Source: Enterococcus sp. BWR-S5
GTDB lineage: Bacteria; Bacillota; Bacilli; Lactobacillales; Enterococcaceae
Length of the DNA stretch: 64,000 nt
NCBI RefSeq assembly: GCF_016745255.1
Contig: NZ_JADOEQ010000004.1
Coordinates: 186,001 to 250,000 of the forward strand
Direction of reading: 5' to 3'
A program made the translations under genes and the position numbers. Each line of letters starts with the position of its first letter. The stretch's first letter is position 1. The notes below the pieces were generated by a model, which saw nothing but the letters and a program-made list of their open reading frames with translations, made no database searches and had not been told where the DNA came from. Shown here piece after piece: positions 10,283 to 19,297 of the stretch.

Positions 10283-11110
10283 TTAATACCAAACAATCGG
10301 CACAACACAATCTGTGTTTGCAGAAAAACGACCATCTGTTGATTGTCCGCTGAATGTGAGATTAATCTTTGTTGTTTGCTCATCGATGCTGCTGATAGTT
10401 ACCGTTGAACCAGATAATGAAATCTCCGGCGCTTGCTGCAAGTATTCTTCCCCATTCATTGCCTGCCCTTCAACACTCCGGTCTCCATCAAACTGAGGTG
10501 AGTAAGTAACAGGATGCTCCATCATCAACTGCTTTGTTGCTCTTGATACATAAACGGCAGGAAATTCTACTGTACCAAACCCAACGGCTGTAAAGGATTC
10601 TAAATTCTCTAAACCCGCAAGCGGACTGAAGTCAAATACTGAAGCATAGTAACCTAAGTGAACATTTTTTAAGTGTGACAATTCTTTAAGTGCTGAAATA
10701 TCAAATGGCTTGTATTGCGTTTCCGAGCCAAAAGCATAGCTGTTGAAAGTCTCTAAATTCTTTAGTGCCGCTATCGGTCTAAAATCTGTTATTTGGTTCT
10801 CACTAGGAGAATAAGATAAATAGCGAATGTTTTCGGCGTATTGCAAACCTTCCAATGATGTTGCATTAGAAATATTAATTGAATCCAATCTCCCCATCAG
10901 ATCCACAGTCGGTAATTCATTTTCAATGATTTCCTCTTCACCTGTCTCAGGATTCCATTTTATTTGTTCTATGATTTCCGCTCTCAGTTCATCGTTGGGA
11001 ATGTACACCTTTTTTTCATCTGCTGACATACTGCTTCCTGCTAGAAAGCTTACAGCTGATAATGTTATCGCTACCATAACAACCAATCCTAATTTTTCTT
11101 TCTTTTTCAC
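10283..11110 (-). CDS. Secreted leucine-rich repeat protein, copy B
   Basis: Start placed at GTG 11108-11110, nine bases after AAAGGG. The upstream ATG at 11126-11128 has no ribosome binding site and would add a useless extension. The product of about 275 residues has a signal segment, the same internalin-like cap (VYIPNDELRAEIIEQIKWNP), leucine-rich repeats (LEGLQYAENIRYLSY, ISALKELSHLKNVHL, FSPLAGLENLESFTA) and a C-terminal beta module ending IPIVWY. It lies 46 bp upstream of copy A in the same direction, so the pair is a tandem duplication and probably one transcript. Function unknown. Confidence 0.75.
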   Translation of the reverse strand: MKKKEKLGLVVMVAITLSAVSFLAGSSMSADEKKVYIPNDELRAEIIEQIKWNPETGEEEIIENELPTVDLMGRLDSINISNATSLEGLQYAENIRYLSYSPSENQITDFRPIAALKNLETFNSYAFGSETQYKPFDISALKELSHLKNVHLGYYASVFDFSPLAGLENLESFTAVGFGTVEFPAVYVSRATKQLMMEHPVTYSPQFDGDRSVEGQAMNGEEYLQQAPEISLSGSTVTISSIDEQTTKINLTFSGQSTDGRFSANTDCVVPIVWY

Positions 11111-11207
11111 TATAAAACACCCTTTCATATCAAGATGTTTTAATTATATCAAAAATCATAAAATAATAAACATAAAATTTAATTTTTCTCATAATTATCG
11201 TTTTAAT

Positions 11208-11720
11208 TTACTCATCATGCATCACTTGATCCTGAATAATTCCAGCAGCTTTCAGGAACATACAGGTTACAACAGGACCAACAAAGCTAAATCCTCGTTT
11301 TTTCATATCTTTGGCAATAACAGTTGCCTCGGGAAGCGTGTTTCCAACCTCATCGGAATTTTCGTATTGCTTAATAACCGGTACACCACCGACAAAATCC
11401 CACAAGTAGTCCGCAAAGCTGTCATACTCTTCCAAGAGCTTAACAATCGCACGAGCATTCTGAACAACCGCTTTGATTTTTCTAGGGTTTCGAATCATCT
11501 CAGGATCTTTCGTAATCCGTTCAATATCATCGGGGAAAAATGCGGCCACCTGGCGAACGTCCATATTGCAGAAATTTTTCAAAAAAACTTCTTTTTTCCC
11601 CGCAGCAGCCTTCCAGCTTAGTCCCGCCTGAAAAACACCAATCGTAAGAAGTAAAAATAGGCGACGATCATCTCTTGTCGGCTCGCCCCACTGATTGCTA
11701 TACCATTGATAGCTTTTCAT
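11208..11720 (-). CDS. DNA-3-methyladenine glycosylase I-like protein (Tag family, divergent)
   Basis: A 170-residue protein clearly of the Tag fold: QAGLSW (31-36), the IRNPRKIKAVVQNARA helix-hairpin region and KKRGFSFVGP near the C-terminus all align with E. coli Tag. It lacks the N-terminal Cys-containing segment, has QW where Tag has EW, Gly where Tag has the base-contacting Glu38, and ends before the C-terminal zinc ligands. It is therefore a divergent, probably zinc-free relative. Excision of alkylated bases is the family role; activity here is uncertain. It stands alone between the leucine-rich pair and a stress-gene pair. Confidence 0.75.
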   Translation of the reverse strand: MKSYQWYSNQWGEPTRDDRRLFLLLTIGVFQAGLSWKAAAGKKEVFLKNFCNMDVRQVAAFFPDDIERITKDPEMIRNPRKIKAVVQNARAIVKLLEEYDSFADYLWDFVGGVPVIKQYENSDEVGNTLPEATVIAKDMKKRGFSFVGPVVTCMFLKAAGIIQDQVMHDE

Positions 11721-11820
11721 TTCCTTAGCCCACCTTTTCCACAGCAGCTGTCCTTATTCGTCTTCAGTACCGTTGGATTTTTTATTATTATTGTACCATA
11801 ATCTTTTATCCAAAAACGGC

Positions 11821-11852
11821 AAAAAGATGGTCAGCAACGACTAACCATCTTT
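11821..11852 (-). terminator. Terminator after the YdaT-like gene
   Basis: AAAAAGATGGT pairs with ACCATCTTTTTT around CAGCAACGACTA. It serves the minus-strand stress-gene pair. Confidence 0.85.
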
Positions 11853-11874
11853 TTTATAAGACCTCAGAAACCTC

Positions 11875-12306
11875 TTATTTAGGCTGTTCTCCTTGTTTAA
11901 AAGCAATGACTTTGGATTCCTTATTTTCAGCTGTTTCTCTTGCTCTTGTAATAGCTTCATCTTTTGTTTTAAAGGAGGCTGCCGCCTTTTCAGCTCCCTT
12001 CGTTTGTACAAACCATTTATCCTCCTTGGAAAAGACTAAGACATCATTATCTAAAAGGTCCTGATTGATTTTTTCACCATCATGCTTGTCGTTTTTCTTT
12101 GGATAGCTTTCCTTTGAAAATGCCTTTTTTTCAGAATCCGTTGCTGTATCCAACCATTTTTTTGATTGTGAAATAGCAATTGGGATTGCACGGTCTTCAG
12201 GATAGCCTTCTGCGAGTAACGCATTTCCCACCTCAATTGCTTTTTTCTTTAGAAGCGGTTCAAAGTTTTTAAATGAGGTTGGGTAATCATTTTTGTCCCA
12301 AGGCAT
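11875..12306 (-). CDS. YdaT-like general stress protein (DUF2188 domain)
   Basis: Start placed at ATG 12304-12306 (MPWDKNDYP), preceded by AGAGGAGA; the longer frame adds nine residues that overlap this ribosome binding site. The 143-residue product has an N-terminal module (MPWDKNDYPTSFKNFEPLL, AIPIAISQSKKW) like B. subtilis YdaT. A C-terminal DUF2188 module follows (WFVQTKGAEKAAASFKTKDEAI). YdaT belongs to the general stress regulon of Bacillus; its biochemical role is unknown. The gene begins 28 bp after the SDR gene, so the two form an operon. Confidence 0.8.
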   Translation of the reverse strand: MPWDKNDYPTSFKNFEPLLKKKAIEVGNALLAEGYPEDRAIPIAISQSKKWLDTATDSEKKAFSKESYPKKNDKHDGEKINQDLLDNDVLVFSKEDKWFVQTKGAEKAAASFKTKDEAITRARETAENKESKVIAFKQGEQPK

Positions 12307-12334
12307 AACTAATCTCCTCTTTTCTTTCAATTAA

Positions 12335-13225
12335 TTAAGCAAAGAAGCTGCCGCCGGTAATAGCATAGACCTGTCCTGTTACGTAGCTGGCTTCTTCCGA
12401 TGCAAGAAACACATAGACAGAGGATAACTCAATCGGCTGTCCCGCACGTCCAATCAGTTCATCCTGACCGAATTCCGGAATTGCCTCCTGAGGCTGTCCA
12501 CCACAAATTTGCAGCGGTGTCCAAATGGGTCCCGGCGCTACAGTATTAACACGAATTTCTTTGTCACTTAACTGTGCTGCCAGCCCTTTACTAAAGGTTG
12601 TGATTGCACCTTTAGTTGCTGCGTAATCCAGTAAATGTGCACTTGGTTCGGCGCTTTGAATAGAGGTCGTGGTGATGATACTTGCTCCTGACGGCAGATA
12701 GCTTAGCGCTTCTTGAACCGCCCAATACATTGAGATAATATTGGTTGTAAATGTATCTGTAATTTGTTGTGTGGACAGCTCTTTTATATCCTCCACGGCC
12801 TGTTGCATACCTGCATTTAACACAAGGATATCCAATCCATTTAAGGCTTCTGCCGCGTCATGAATCAATTTTCGTGTAAACTGTTCGTCCTTCAAATCTC
12901 CTGGAAGTAAGACTGCCTTTTGACCGGCTTGTTCAATCCACGCCTTGACCTCCTGCGCATCAGCTTCTTCAAAAGGCAAGTAGTTAATCGCTACATCTGC
13001 GCCTTCTCTCGCATAAGCGATTGCTGCGGCACGCCCAATACCTGAATCCCCTCCGGTAATCAAGGCCTTTCTTCCCGCAAGCTTTCCACTGCCCTTATAT
13101 GTCTGTTCTCCACAATCTGGCACTGGTATCATTTGACTTTGCAAAGCCGGTGCCTCCTGTTTTTGTTGTTCAAAGTTCCCTTTATAAAATTGAGTCAACG
13201 GATTCTTAAGCTTCTTTTCTGACAT
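12335..13225 (-). CDS. SDR-family oxidoreductase (YdaD/YhdF type)
   Basis: A 296-residue short-chain dehydrogenase with an N-terminal extension of about 45 residues typical of the Bacillus general-stress SDRs. The NAD(P)-binding motif is GGDSGIGR (about 57-64), NAG lies near 137-139, the catalytic Ser is in the TTTSIQS region and the Tyr/Lys pair in YAATKGA. The C-terminal GQVYAITGG is the usual SDR end. The substrate is unknown; an aldehyde or alcohol generated under stress is expected from the family. It is co-transcribed with the YdaT-like gene, which supports a stress function. Confidence 0.88.
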   Translation of the reverse strand: MSEKKLKNPLTQFYKGNFEQQKQEAPALQSQMIPVPDCGEQTYKGSGKLAGRKALITGGDSGIGRAAAIAYAREGADVAINYLPFEEADAQEVKAWIEQAGQKAVLLPGDLKDEQFTRKLIHDAAEALNGLDILVLNAGMQQAVEDIKELSTQQITDTFTTNIISMYWAVQEALSYLPSGASIITTTSIQSAEPSAHLLDYAATKGAITTFSKGLAAQLSDKEIRVNTVAPGPIWTPLQICGGQPQEAIPEFGQDELIGRAGQPIELSSVYVFLASEEASYVTGQVYAITGGSFFA

Positions 13226-13373
13226 CTGTTTTCCCCCCTAATTGATTTCCTGTTCTATTTTCAGCCTATTACGAATCAAAAGAACATTCAAATTATCCGC
13301 ATTTCTCTATTCCAGCAAACTATCTGTCTATCTAGTATCAAACCACAACAAAGACACTCCAAAGTAATCACTA

Positions 13374-13417
13374 CAAAAAACTTCCCTGCTAATCCATGTT
13401 GAATCAACAGGGAAGTT
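13374..13417 (-). terminator. Terminator after the nitroreductase gene
   Basis: AACTTCCCTG and CAGGGAAGTT pair; on the minus strand the stem is followed by TTTTTT. Confidence 0.85.
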
Positions 13418-13432
13418 GGACATCATTCTATT

Positions 13433-14029
13433 TTATTCAAATTCCATGAAACGATCGGCATCGTTCATGTATTCTTTTTCGCCAGCTGGTGCTTCGATTG
13501 AACCAATCACCAATTGCGCTCTCAATTTCCAGTTAGCTGGAATACTCCATTCTTTTGCTACTGCTTCATCAATAACTGGGTTATAATGCTGCAGGTTTGC
13601 TCCAATGTTTTCTTGAGCTAAGGCAGTCCATACGTTTGCCTGTGTCAAACCGCTTGCTTGTTCAGACCAAACAGGGAAATTATCAGCATACAACGCAAAT
13701 TGTTCTTGCAGATTTTTTACGATATCTTGATCTTCAAAGAAAAGAATTGTACCGGCACCGGCCGCAAATCCTTTCAATTTTTCCTGTGTATTTGGAAAAG
13801 CTTCCGGTGGAGTAAGTGGTTTTAGTGCTTCCCCTGTAATTTCCCACAATTTCTTATGTGCATCTCCAAATAAGAAAACAACACGTTGTGTTTGTGAGTT
13901 GAAAGAAGAAGGACTTTCTTTTACTACTTCTTTGACCAGAGCTGTGATTTCATCCTTTGATTGTGGTAGATTGTTTCCTAAAGCATAAATAGAGCGACGT
14001 TTTTTCAATTCATTTACAAAATTTGACAT
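13433..14029 (-). CDS. Nitroreductase family protein (FMN-dependent, HBN1-like)
   Basis: A 198-residue protein of the nitroreductase fold, in the short subgroup with the opening KKRRSIYALG and the FMN-contacting SPSSFNSQTQRVV stretch (about 39-51). A second conserved region is QANVWTALAQENIGANLQHYNP (129-150). It likely uses NAD(P)H and bound FMN to reduce nitro- or quinone-type compounds in the cytoplasm. It has its own upstream region and terminator, so it is monocistronic. The physiological substrate cannot be inferred. Confidence 0.88.
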   Translation of the reverse strand: MSNFVNELKKRRSIYALGNNLPQSKDEITALVKEVVKESPSSFNSQTQRVVFLFGDAHKKLWEITGEALKPLTPPEAFPNTQEKLKGFAAGAGTILFFEDQDIVKNLQEQFALYADNFPVWSEQASGLTQANVWTALAQENIGANLQHYNPVIDEAVAKEWSIPANWKLRAQLVIGSIEAPAGEKEYMNDADRFMEFE

Positions 14030-14130
14030 AGTTTATTTCATCCTTTCATATTTACAAGTCAATAATTACTATTACTACTTCAGTATATACGCTTATTAAA
14101 AGTAAGTAAAAAGATATGCTCACAAATCTG

Positions 14131-14167
14131 CAAAAAAAATCTGCCTCTAAAAAAGAGACAGATTTGA
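14131..14167 (-). terminator. Terminator after the MacB-type ABC operon
   Basis: AAATCTGCCTCT pairs with AGAGACAGATTT; on the minus strand a run of eight T residues follows. Confidence 0.88.
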
Positions 14168-14176
14168 CGGTAATTT

Positions 14177-15466
14177 TTATTCGTAGCGTAATGATTCGAT
14201 TGGGTCCAGCTTCGCTGCTCTTCTTGCTGGAAGTGTACCCGCAAGGAAAGCAATCAGCATGATGATTAAAACAATTACCAACATTGATGGTACAGAGAAC
14301 TGCAGCAATGTAAATCCTGTCATACCCTCAAGGAAGGATTTCAACGCATACTCGTTCAACAGACTTCCTGCGCCCATTGCTCCCAATATTCCCAGAACAG
14401 AGCCCCAGAAACCAATCAACAACGCTTCAACACTAAATGATAAGAAGATTTTTCCGCTTCCCATCCCCATGGCTTTCATCAAACCGATTTCTCTTGTCCG
14501 ATCCTGAACAGACATGTATAGCGTATTGACGATACCAAAGCTGGCTGCCAGCAATGCAATGGCACCAAACATTGTCAGAACACCTGTGATTGCATTGATT
14601 ATCTGACGAATCATCCCGATTTCATCTTCTACTGTCATTGCAGAGTAATTCTGATCACTCAAGCGCTCTTTCAGCTTGTTGATTTTATCGGTATCACCTA
14701 CATAGTCTTTCTCCATTGTAGCGAAAGCCATGTAATAAACATTCTTCATATTTTCCGGTAAGCCTTTTTCACCAATTTCAACAATCTTGTCTGTCAGACC
14801 GTTACTGATGATTGACTGTCCATTTTGAACTAAGCTGACATTACGAACACCTACAATGGTCGCTTCAACAATTTCCTGTTCGCCAGTGGCCTGAGAGGTC
14901 ACCGCAATCTTCACTTTCTTGTTCAACGCATCTTTAGCAGAGGAATAACCTAAGCTCTTAACATATTCCGGAGCCAGGTTTACTTCATAGGCATCGCCGG
15001 TTGTGCTAACTTCTTTTCCTTCTTCCAAATCGATTGTAATATCACTGGAGCTGGCAACAGAGAACTCATATTTCTTTCCAGATTCTCCTTCAATATAATC
15101 AGGAGAAACCATCAGAAACGGCTTAACTGATTTGATTCCATCTGTATCCTTGATTTTATCAAGATCCTTTTGAGTTAACGTCTCTGCTTCTGTTGCACTT
15201 CCCTTGTCCGCATCGTACTCCACGGGATCATCTCCACCGCCAACGTTAATTCCCATTGAATCGGCACCAGGCGAAATCATTAGCTGGTCTTCACCGCCAA
15301 CACTGCCTATCTGCTTATCAATGTAATCATTCACACCAATATTGACACCTGTTGTCAACGTGATTGTAAAAGCACCTATGAAGATTGCAATAATCGTTAA
15401 AATCGTTCTTCCTTTATTCCTCCATAAATTGGCGCTTGCTGATTTTAAAATATCTGTTATCTTCAT
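14177..15466 (-). CDS. ABC transporter permease, MacB/FtsX type
   Basis: A 429-residue protein with one N-terminal TM helix (about 18-40), a large extracytoplasmic MacB-type domain (45-285) and three C-terminal TM helices carrying the FtsX signature (DRTREIGLMKAMGMGSGKI, then ARRAAKLDPIESLRYE at the end). It forms a mechanotransmission-type transporter with the ATPase encoded upstream; their genes overlap by four bases. Such systems export peptides or lipids or provide antimicrobial tolerance. No partner membrane-fusion protein is encoded nearby, so the substrate is unknown. Confidence 0.88.
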   Translation of the reverse strand: MKITDILKSASANLWRNKGRTILTIIAIFIGAFTITLTTGVNIGVNDYIDKQIGSVGGEDQLMISPGADSMGINVGGGDDPVEYDADKGSATEAETLTQKDLDKIKDTDGIKSVKPFLMVSPDYIEGESGKKYEFSVASSSDITIDLEEGKEVSTTGDAYEVNLAPEYVKSLGYSSAKDALNKKVKIAVTSQATGEQEIVEATIVGVRNVSLVQNGQSIISNGLTDKIVEIGEKGLPENMKNVYYMAFATMEKDYVGDTDKINKLKERLSDQNYSAMTVEDEIGMIRQIINAITGVLTMFGAIALLAASFGIVNTLYMSVQDRTREIGLMKAMGMGSGKIFLSFSVEALLIGFWGSVLGILGAMGAGSLLNEYALKSFLEGMTGFTLLQFSVPSMLVIVLIIMLIAFLAGTLPARRAAKLDPIESLRYE

Positions 15467-16146
15467 AGTACCTCTCCCTTAACAATCAATCCGTCCTTAA
15501 TATAAATCTGACGGTCACAACGTGCAGCCAACTCTTCATCATGCGTGACGATAATCAACGTAATTCCTTGTTCTCTATTTAAATCAAATAATAATTTCTC
15601 GATTTTTTCCCCAGTATTGGAATCAAGATTCCCTGTCGGTTCATCCGCAAATATGATTTCCGGATTATTCACCAACGCTCTGGCAATACAGACCCGTTGT
15701 TTTTGCCCACCAGACAAATCATTGGCCTTGTTGTTGATTTTCGTTTCCAGCTCCACAGACTTTAATGCTTTCAGAGCCATTTCTTTTCGCTGTCTGCCGG
15801 AAATCCCTGCAATTTTTAAGGGCAGCATGACATTGTTCAATACGCTGTCTTTAGGATTCATAAAAAACTGTTGAAATACAAACCCGAACTGCTCGTTTCT
15901 CATTCGGTTCAATTCTTTTGTTCCTATATTGCTGACGCTCTTATTATTTAATAAAACTTCACCTGAGCTTGGTTTATCCAGCAATGCCAAGATATGCATC
16001 AAGGTAGACTTTCCCGATCCGCTTTTACCGATAATGGCAACAGATTCTCCTTTTTCAATTTGTATGTCAATTCCTTTCAAGGCATCAAATCTTGTTTCAT
16101 TGCGCCCGTAGCTCTTTTTTAGATTTCTAGCTTCAATTACAGACAT
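15463..16146 (-). CDS. ABC transporter ATP-binding protein, MacB/LolD type
   Basis: A 227-residue ATPase with Walker A GKSGSGKST (about 38-46), Q-loop FVFQQF, signature LSGGQKQR, Walker B IIFADEPTGNLD and the switch histidine in TLIIVTHDEE. It pairs with the FtsX-type permease, whose start overlaps its stop. It is first in a two-gene operon. The upstream 250 bp contain the terminators of the next unit, so it must have its own promoter between about 16150 and 16290. Confidence 0.9.
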   Translation of the reverse strand: MSVIEARNLKKSYGRNETRFDALKGIDIQIEKGESVAIIGKSGSGKSTLMHILALLDKPSSGEVLLNNKSVSNIGTKELNRMRNEQFGFVFQQFFMNPKDSVLNNVMLPLKIAGISGRQRKEMALKALKSVELETKINNKANDLSGGQKQRVCIARALVNNPEIIFADEPTGNLDSNTGEKIEKLLFDLNREQGITLIIVTHDEELAARCDRQIYIKDGLIVKGEVL

Positions 16147-16293
16147 CTTTTCCCTCCATCACTTTTACTAACATTTTTTCCACATCTTTCATTTTGAAGT
16201 AACACCGATTATTTGTCATGGTACTTGAGATGTATTTCTTACTCGACCAAAGTCTTGTATCCCTTTCCAATTAGTAAAAGATAGTTTCAAAAT

Positions 16294-16390
16294 AAAAAAG
16301 GCTGCTTCTTTCAGCCTTTTCAGCATAGCTTATCTATTAGATAAAATATGGTCGCAGAAAAAAAGACTGGAAAGTTATCCAGTCTTTTTT
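16294..16390 (-). terminator. Two tandem terminators downstream of the secreted protein gene
   Basis: AAAAAAGACTGG/CCAGTCTTTTTT (16358-16390) lies directly after the stop. A second hairpin, AAAAAAGGCTG/CAGCCTTTT (16294-16320), follows. Both end in T-runs on the minus strand, giving tight insulation of an apparently strong transcript. Confidence 0.85.
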
Positions 16391-16397
16391 ATCAACT

Positions 16398-17714
16398 CTA
16401 TTTTTTCAATGCTGCATCGCCTTCATAGTAGAAGTCGAGTGTTGCATCTTCCGTTGCTTCGAAATCTGCTGTATGGCTGCCAGTTACAAAGCTTGCATCG
16501 CCTGCAAATGGATGATTTGCTTTCAGCTCTTCAATAGAAACTGTTTCTCCAACAGCGTACTCGATTTCTTTTGTTTGCAGCTGGTAGTCTCCGGAACCAT
16601 CAACATCAATCCAATAGTTTACTGTGATTGTTACATTGAAGGCTGTTGGTGCTTCTGAGAAGATTACTTGATGAACACCAGCATATTTCAATTGTGTCGG
16701 CTCACATTTTACGCCGTAGTTAACAACACAACAGTTTTTTGTTTGACGTGTTCCAACTACTCTCATTGAAGATGGAGCGCCTTGTGCAGGATCAGCTAAT
16801 AGTCCGCCTTGATTGTTCAAGTAAACCCCGCCAGGTTCAGAAGTCCAAGAATAGTTCTTCATAGTGTTCATATTACGTTTTACTGATTTGTAGTCTGTTA
16901 CAAATACCGGTGTATCGAAACTGATTTCAAATGTCGGTTTTCTGTATTCTTCACGAACAACTGCACCGCAGTATGCACGAAGCATTTTTTTGTCAGCTTG
17001 CAACGCAGCGATTCCACTGTTGATATCGTTGGAGATACCAGTGATTGAGCTGCCTTTTCCTTCTGCTTGGATATGAGCAATCGCCGAACGGGCACCAGAA
17101 ACTTTCCCTTCACCGACAACTGTTGCTCCAGTCCACGCATAGATATCGCGGTACGCCCAGATACCTGTTCCTTGTGTTGCAGTTCCTTTAAGAACTGAGC
17201 TTAAGAAAGGCTTGATATCGTTATTACACCAAATACCATAGTTCGTTCCGTAGGCTTCAACCGTACCGGCCTTCATACGAATTTCATTGTGCACACGAAT
17301 ACCGGCTTCATTTCCTTTTGCTGTGATTTTTCCTTTACCACTGGAATAGAAAGGTTTGAAGTATCCGCCAACATTGATACCGAATTGACCTTGTTTTGTA
17401 TCTGCGTTTAACTCACCATTGCCGTTTACATACAGACTGCTTTTAGTGTAAATTGAATCAATATTGACAGGTACAGTATTATTCAAATTCACTGTAAGCG
17501 CACAAGAACTATAGATAACTGTTTCTTCTGTCAGCTCGTAAGACTTTTTCCCTTTCTTTAATACATTAACCCCGTTCTCTGTAACGATTGTCGTTGTTCC
17601 ACCCTTTAAATCAATAGAACCTTTCAATACTTCGGCAGAGGATTCTTGGCTTCCCAAGAAAAGTGTTCCGAAAATCCCTAACGCCATTACGCTTGCAATG
17701 TGTCTCTTTTTCAT
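16398..17714 (-). CDS. Secreted protein of unknown function, tandem paralogue 1
   Basis: Start placed at ATG 17712-17714 (MKKRHIASVMALG), nine bases after AAAGG; an ATG nine bases earlier sits inside the ribosome binding site. The protein of about 438 residues has a signal peptide ending near SSAEV. Its repetitive N-terminal half is rich in short strands with Gly and Asn turns (GQFGINVG, GNEAGIRVHNEI, GTNYGIWCNNDI), compatible with a right-handed beta-helix. The C-terminal module contains DVDGSGDYQ (calcium-loop-like) and ends FDFYYEGDA-like. No anchor is visible. It has several cysteines (CALTV, WCNN, AYCGA, NCCVV, VKCEP), unusual for this phylum, and most are absent from paralogue 2. Confidence 0.7.
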   Translation of the reverse strand: MKKRHIASVMALGIFGTLFLGSQESSAEVLKGSIDLKGGTTTIVTENGVNVLKKGKKSYELTEETVIYSSCALTVNLNNTVPVNIDSIYTKSSLYVNGNGELNADTKQGQFGINVGGYFKPFYSSGKGKITAKGNEAGIRVHNEIRMKAGTVEAYGTNYGIWCNNDIKPFLSSVLKGTATQGTGIWAYRDIYAWTGATVVGEGKVSGARSAIAHIQAEGKGSSITGISNDINSGIAALQADKKMLRAYCGAVVREEYRKPTFEISFDTPVFVTDYKSVKRNMNTMKNYSWTSEPGGVYLNNQGGLLADPAQGAPSSMRVVGTRQTKNCCVVNYGVKCEPTQLKYAGVHQVIFSEAPTAFNVTITVNYWIDVDGSGDYQLQTKEIEYAVGETVSIEELKANHPFAGDASFVTGSHTADFEATEDATLDFYYEGDAALKK

Positions 17715-17947
17715 TCTGTCCATCCTTTCATAAAAAACAAATATTTCTAACTCACACCTTAAATATTATCACAATAAATAACCTTCGTTTTATCATCTTT
17801 TTATCACGCAGAAAAAATTACTGATAAAATAGTAACTATTAAATTACTTTAAATCAATAATGATGTTCAATTTAAAACAAAAAATCACGATTAGGAAAAA
17901 TATAAAAATAATAAAATAAACAAATAATTTCGGTTTTGAAAAAGTCG

Positions 17948-17989
17948 AAAAAACCGAAATCAGCAAATTTGCCGATTCCGGTTTTTTTT
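17948..17989 (-). terminator. Terminator after secreted paralogue 2
   Basis: AAAAAACCGAAATC and GATTCCGGTTTTTTTT pair with inner GC/GC around AAATTT; a long T-run follows on the minus strand. Confidence 0.88.
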
Positions 17990-18004
17990 GATTCTTCCGT
18001 TTTA

Positions 18005-19297
18005 TTACGCGTCGCCTTCGTAGTAGAAGTCAATTGTCATGTCTTCGTCCGCAGAGAAGTCTGTTGTTTGACTACCTGAAACAAAGCTTGCATCGCCTGC
18101 AAATGGATGGTTTGCTTTCAACTCATCGATTGAAACTGTTGCACCCGGCTCATACTTAAATTCTTTTGGCTCAGTCTTATCATATTCGCCATCACCATCT
18201 GTATCCAGCTTATAGTTTACTGTAATAGTTACTTCGTTAGCAGTTTTCACACCTTCAAATACAACTTGATGAGAACCATTGTATGTCAACCATACAGATT
18301 CTTCTTTCACGTATTTGTTTACAATTGCATAGAAACCAGTTTTACGAGTACCAGTTACAGTCATGTTAATTGGCGCTCCATCTTTACTGTACAGTCTGCC
18401 ATTGTTCAACTCAACTAATCCGGCAGGATCAGAAGTCCAAGTATAGTTTTTAGCATTTTTCAAATGCCAGCCAACTTGCGTGATATCTTCAACTTTGATA
18501 CCTTCTTTTTTATCTACAACAATTGTCGGGTTTTGGTAAACTTCACGAACGACACCACCACATCTAGCGCGCAATGTTGTCGAGTTATGCAACGCTGCAT
18601 AACCACTGTTGAAGTTACGTGAAATACCAGTAATCTCACTGCCTTCATGGTCTGCTTTGATTAATTCGCCAGTGAAAATCCCAGCTAATTCACCTTCAGC
18701 AGTTAGTTTTGAACCTGAACGTACAAAAACATCTTCTCCGGCATATACACCGAATTTTTCTTCTGAGTTCGCATTCAGTACAGCACCAGTATAAGTTTGC
18801 ACGTCACTCTTCACCCAAACACCATATTGTTTTCCGTATGCATTGATTGTTCCACCATGTTGCTCGATTTGTGATGAAGTACGTACACCGGCTTCATTCC
18901 CTTTAGAGTTGATTACTGCTTTACTCTTAGAATCAACAACTAAATCATCACCTACATTGATACCGAATTGGCCATCAGCGTCAGCATTTAATTCACCATT
19001 TCCATAAATTTTCAAGTGATTCTTCGTGTAGATAGAATCAATATTTACCGGCGTTGCATTGTTCAACGTTAATTTCAACGTTTTAGAGCTGTAGATCATG
19101 CTGTCTTCTGTCAGCTCATACGTAGCACTTTTTGTTTTTAGCAAACTAACACCGTTCTCCACAACAATTGTAGAGTCCGCCCCTTTTAAATCGACATCCC
19201 CTGTTAGTACTTGTGCTGCCGAAGCATCACTTGCTCCTATAAACATCGCACCGGCAAAACCAAGAGCCAGTACCCCTGCAAGACTTCTTTTCTTCAT
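18005..19297 (-). CDS. Secreted protein of unknown function, tandem paralogue 2
   Basis: Start placed at ATG 19295-19297 (MKKRSLAGVLALG), matching paralogue 1 in position relative to an identical GAAAGGATG site. The product of about 430 residues has a signal peptide ending near DASAAQ. Its beta-helix-like first half contains GQFGINVGDDL, GNEAGVRTSSQ and KQYGVWVKSDV. A C-terminal module holds DTDGDGEYDKTE (an EF-loop-like acidic stretch) and ADEDMTIDFYYEGDA at the end. Overall it aligns with paralogue 1 through its whole length. Each gene has its own terminator, so the two are separately transcribed. No function is recognised; no wall anchor or catalytic motif is seen. Confidence 0.7.
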   Translation of the reverse strand: MKKRSLAGVLALGFAGAMFIGASDASAAQVLTGDVDLKGADSTIVVENGVSLLKTKSATYELTEDSMIYSSKTLKLTLNNATPVNIDSIYTKNHLKIYGNGELNADADGQFGINVGDDLVVDSKSKAVINSKGNEAGVRTSSQIEQHGGTINAYGKQYGVWVKSDVQTYTGAVLNANSEEKFGVYAGEDVFVRSGSKLTAEGELAGIFTGELIKADHEGSEITGISRNFNSGYAALHNSTTLRARCGGVVREVYQNPTIVVDKKEGIKVEDITQVGWHLKNAKNYTWTSDPAGLVELNNGRLYSKDGAPINMTVTGTRKTGFYAIVNKYVKEESVWLTYNGSHQVVFEGVKTANEVTITVNYKLDTDGDGEYDKTEPKEFKYEPGATVSIDELKANHPFAGDASFVSGSQTTDFSADEDMTIDFYYEGDA

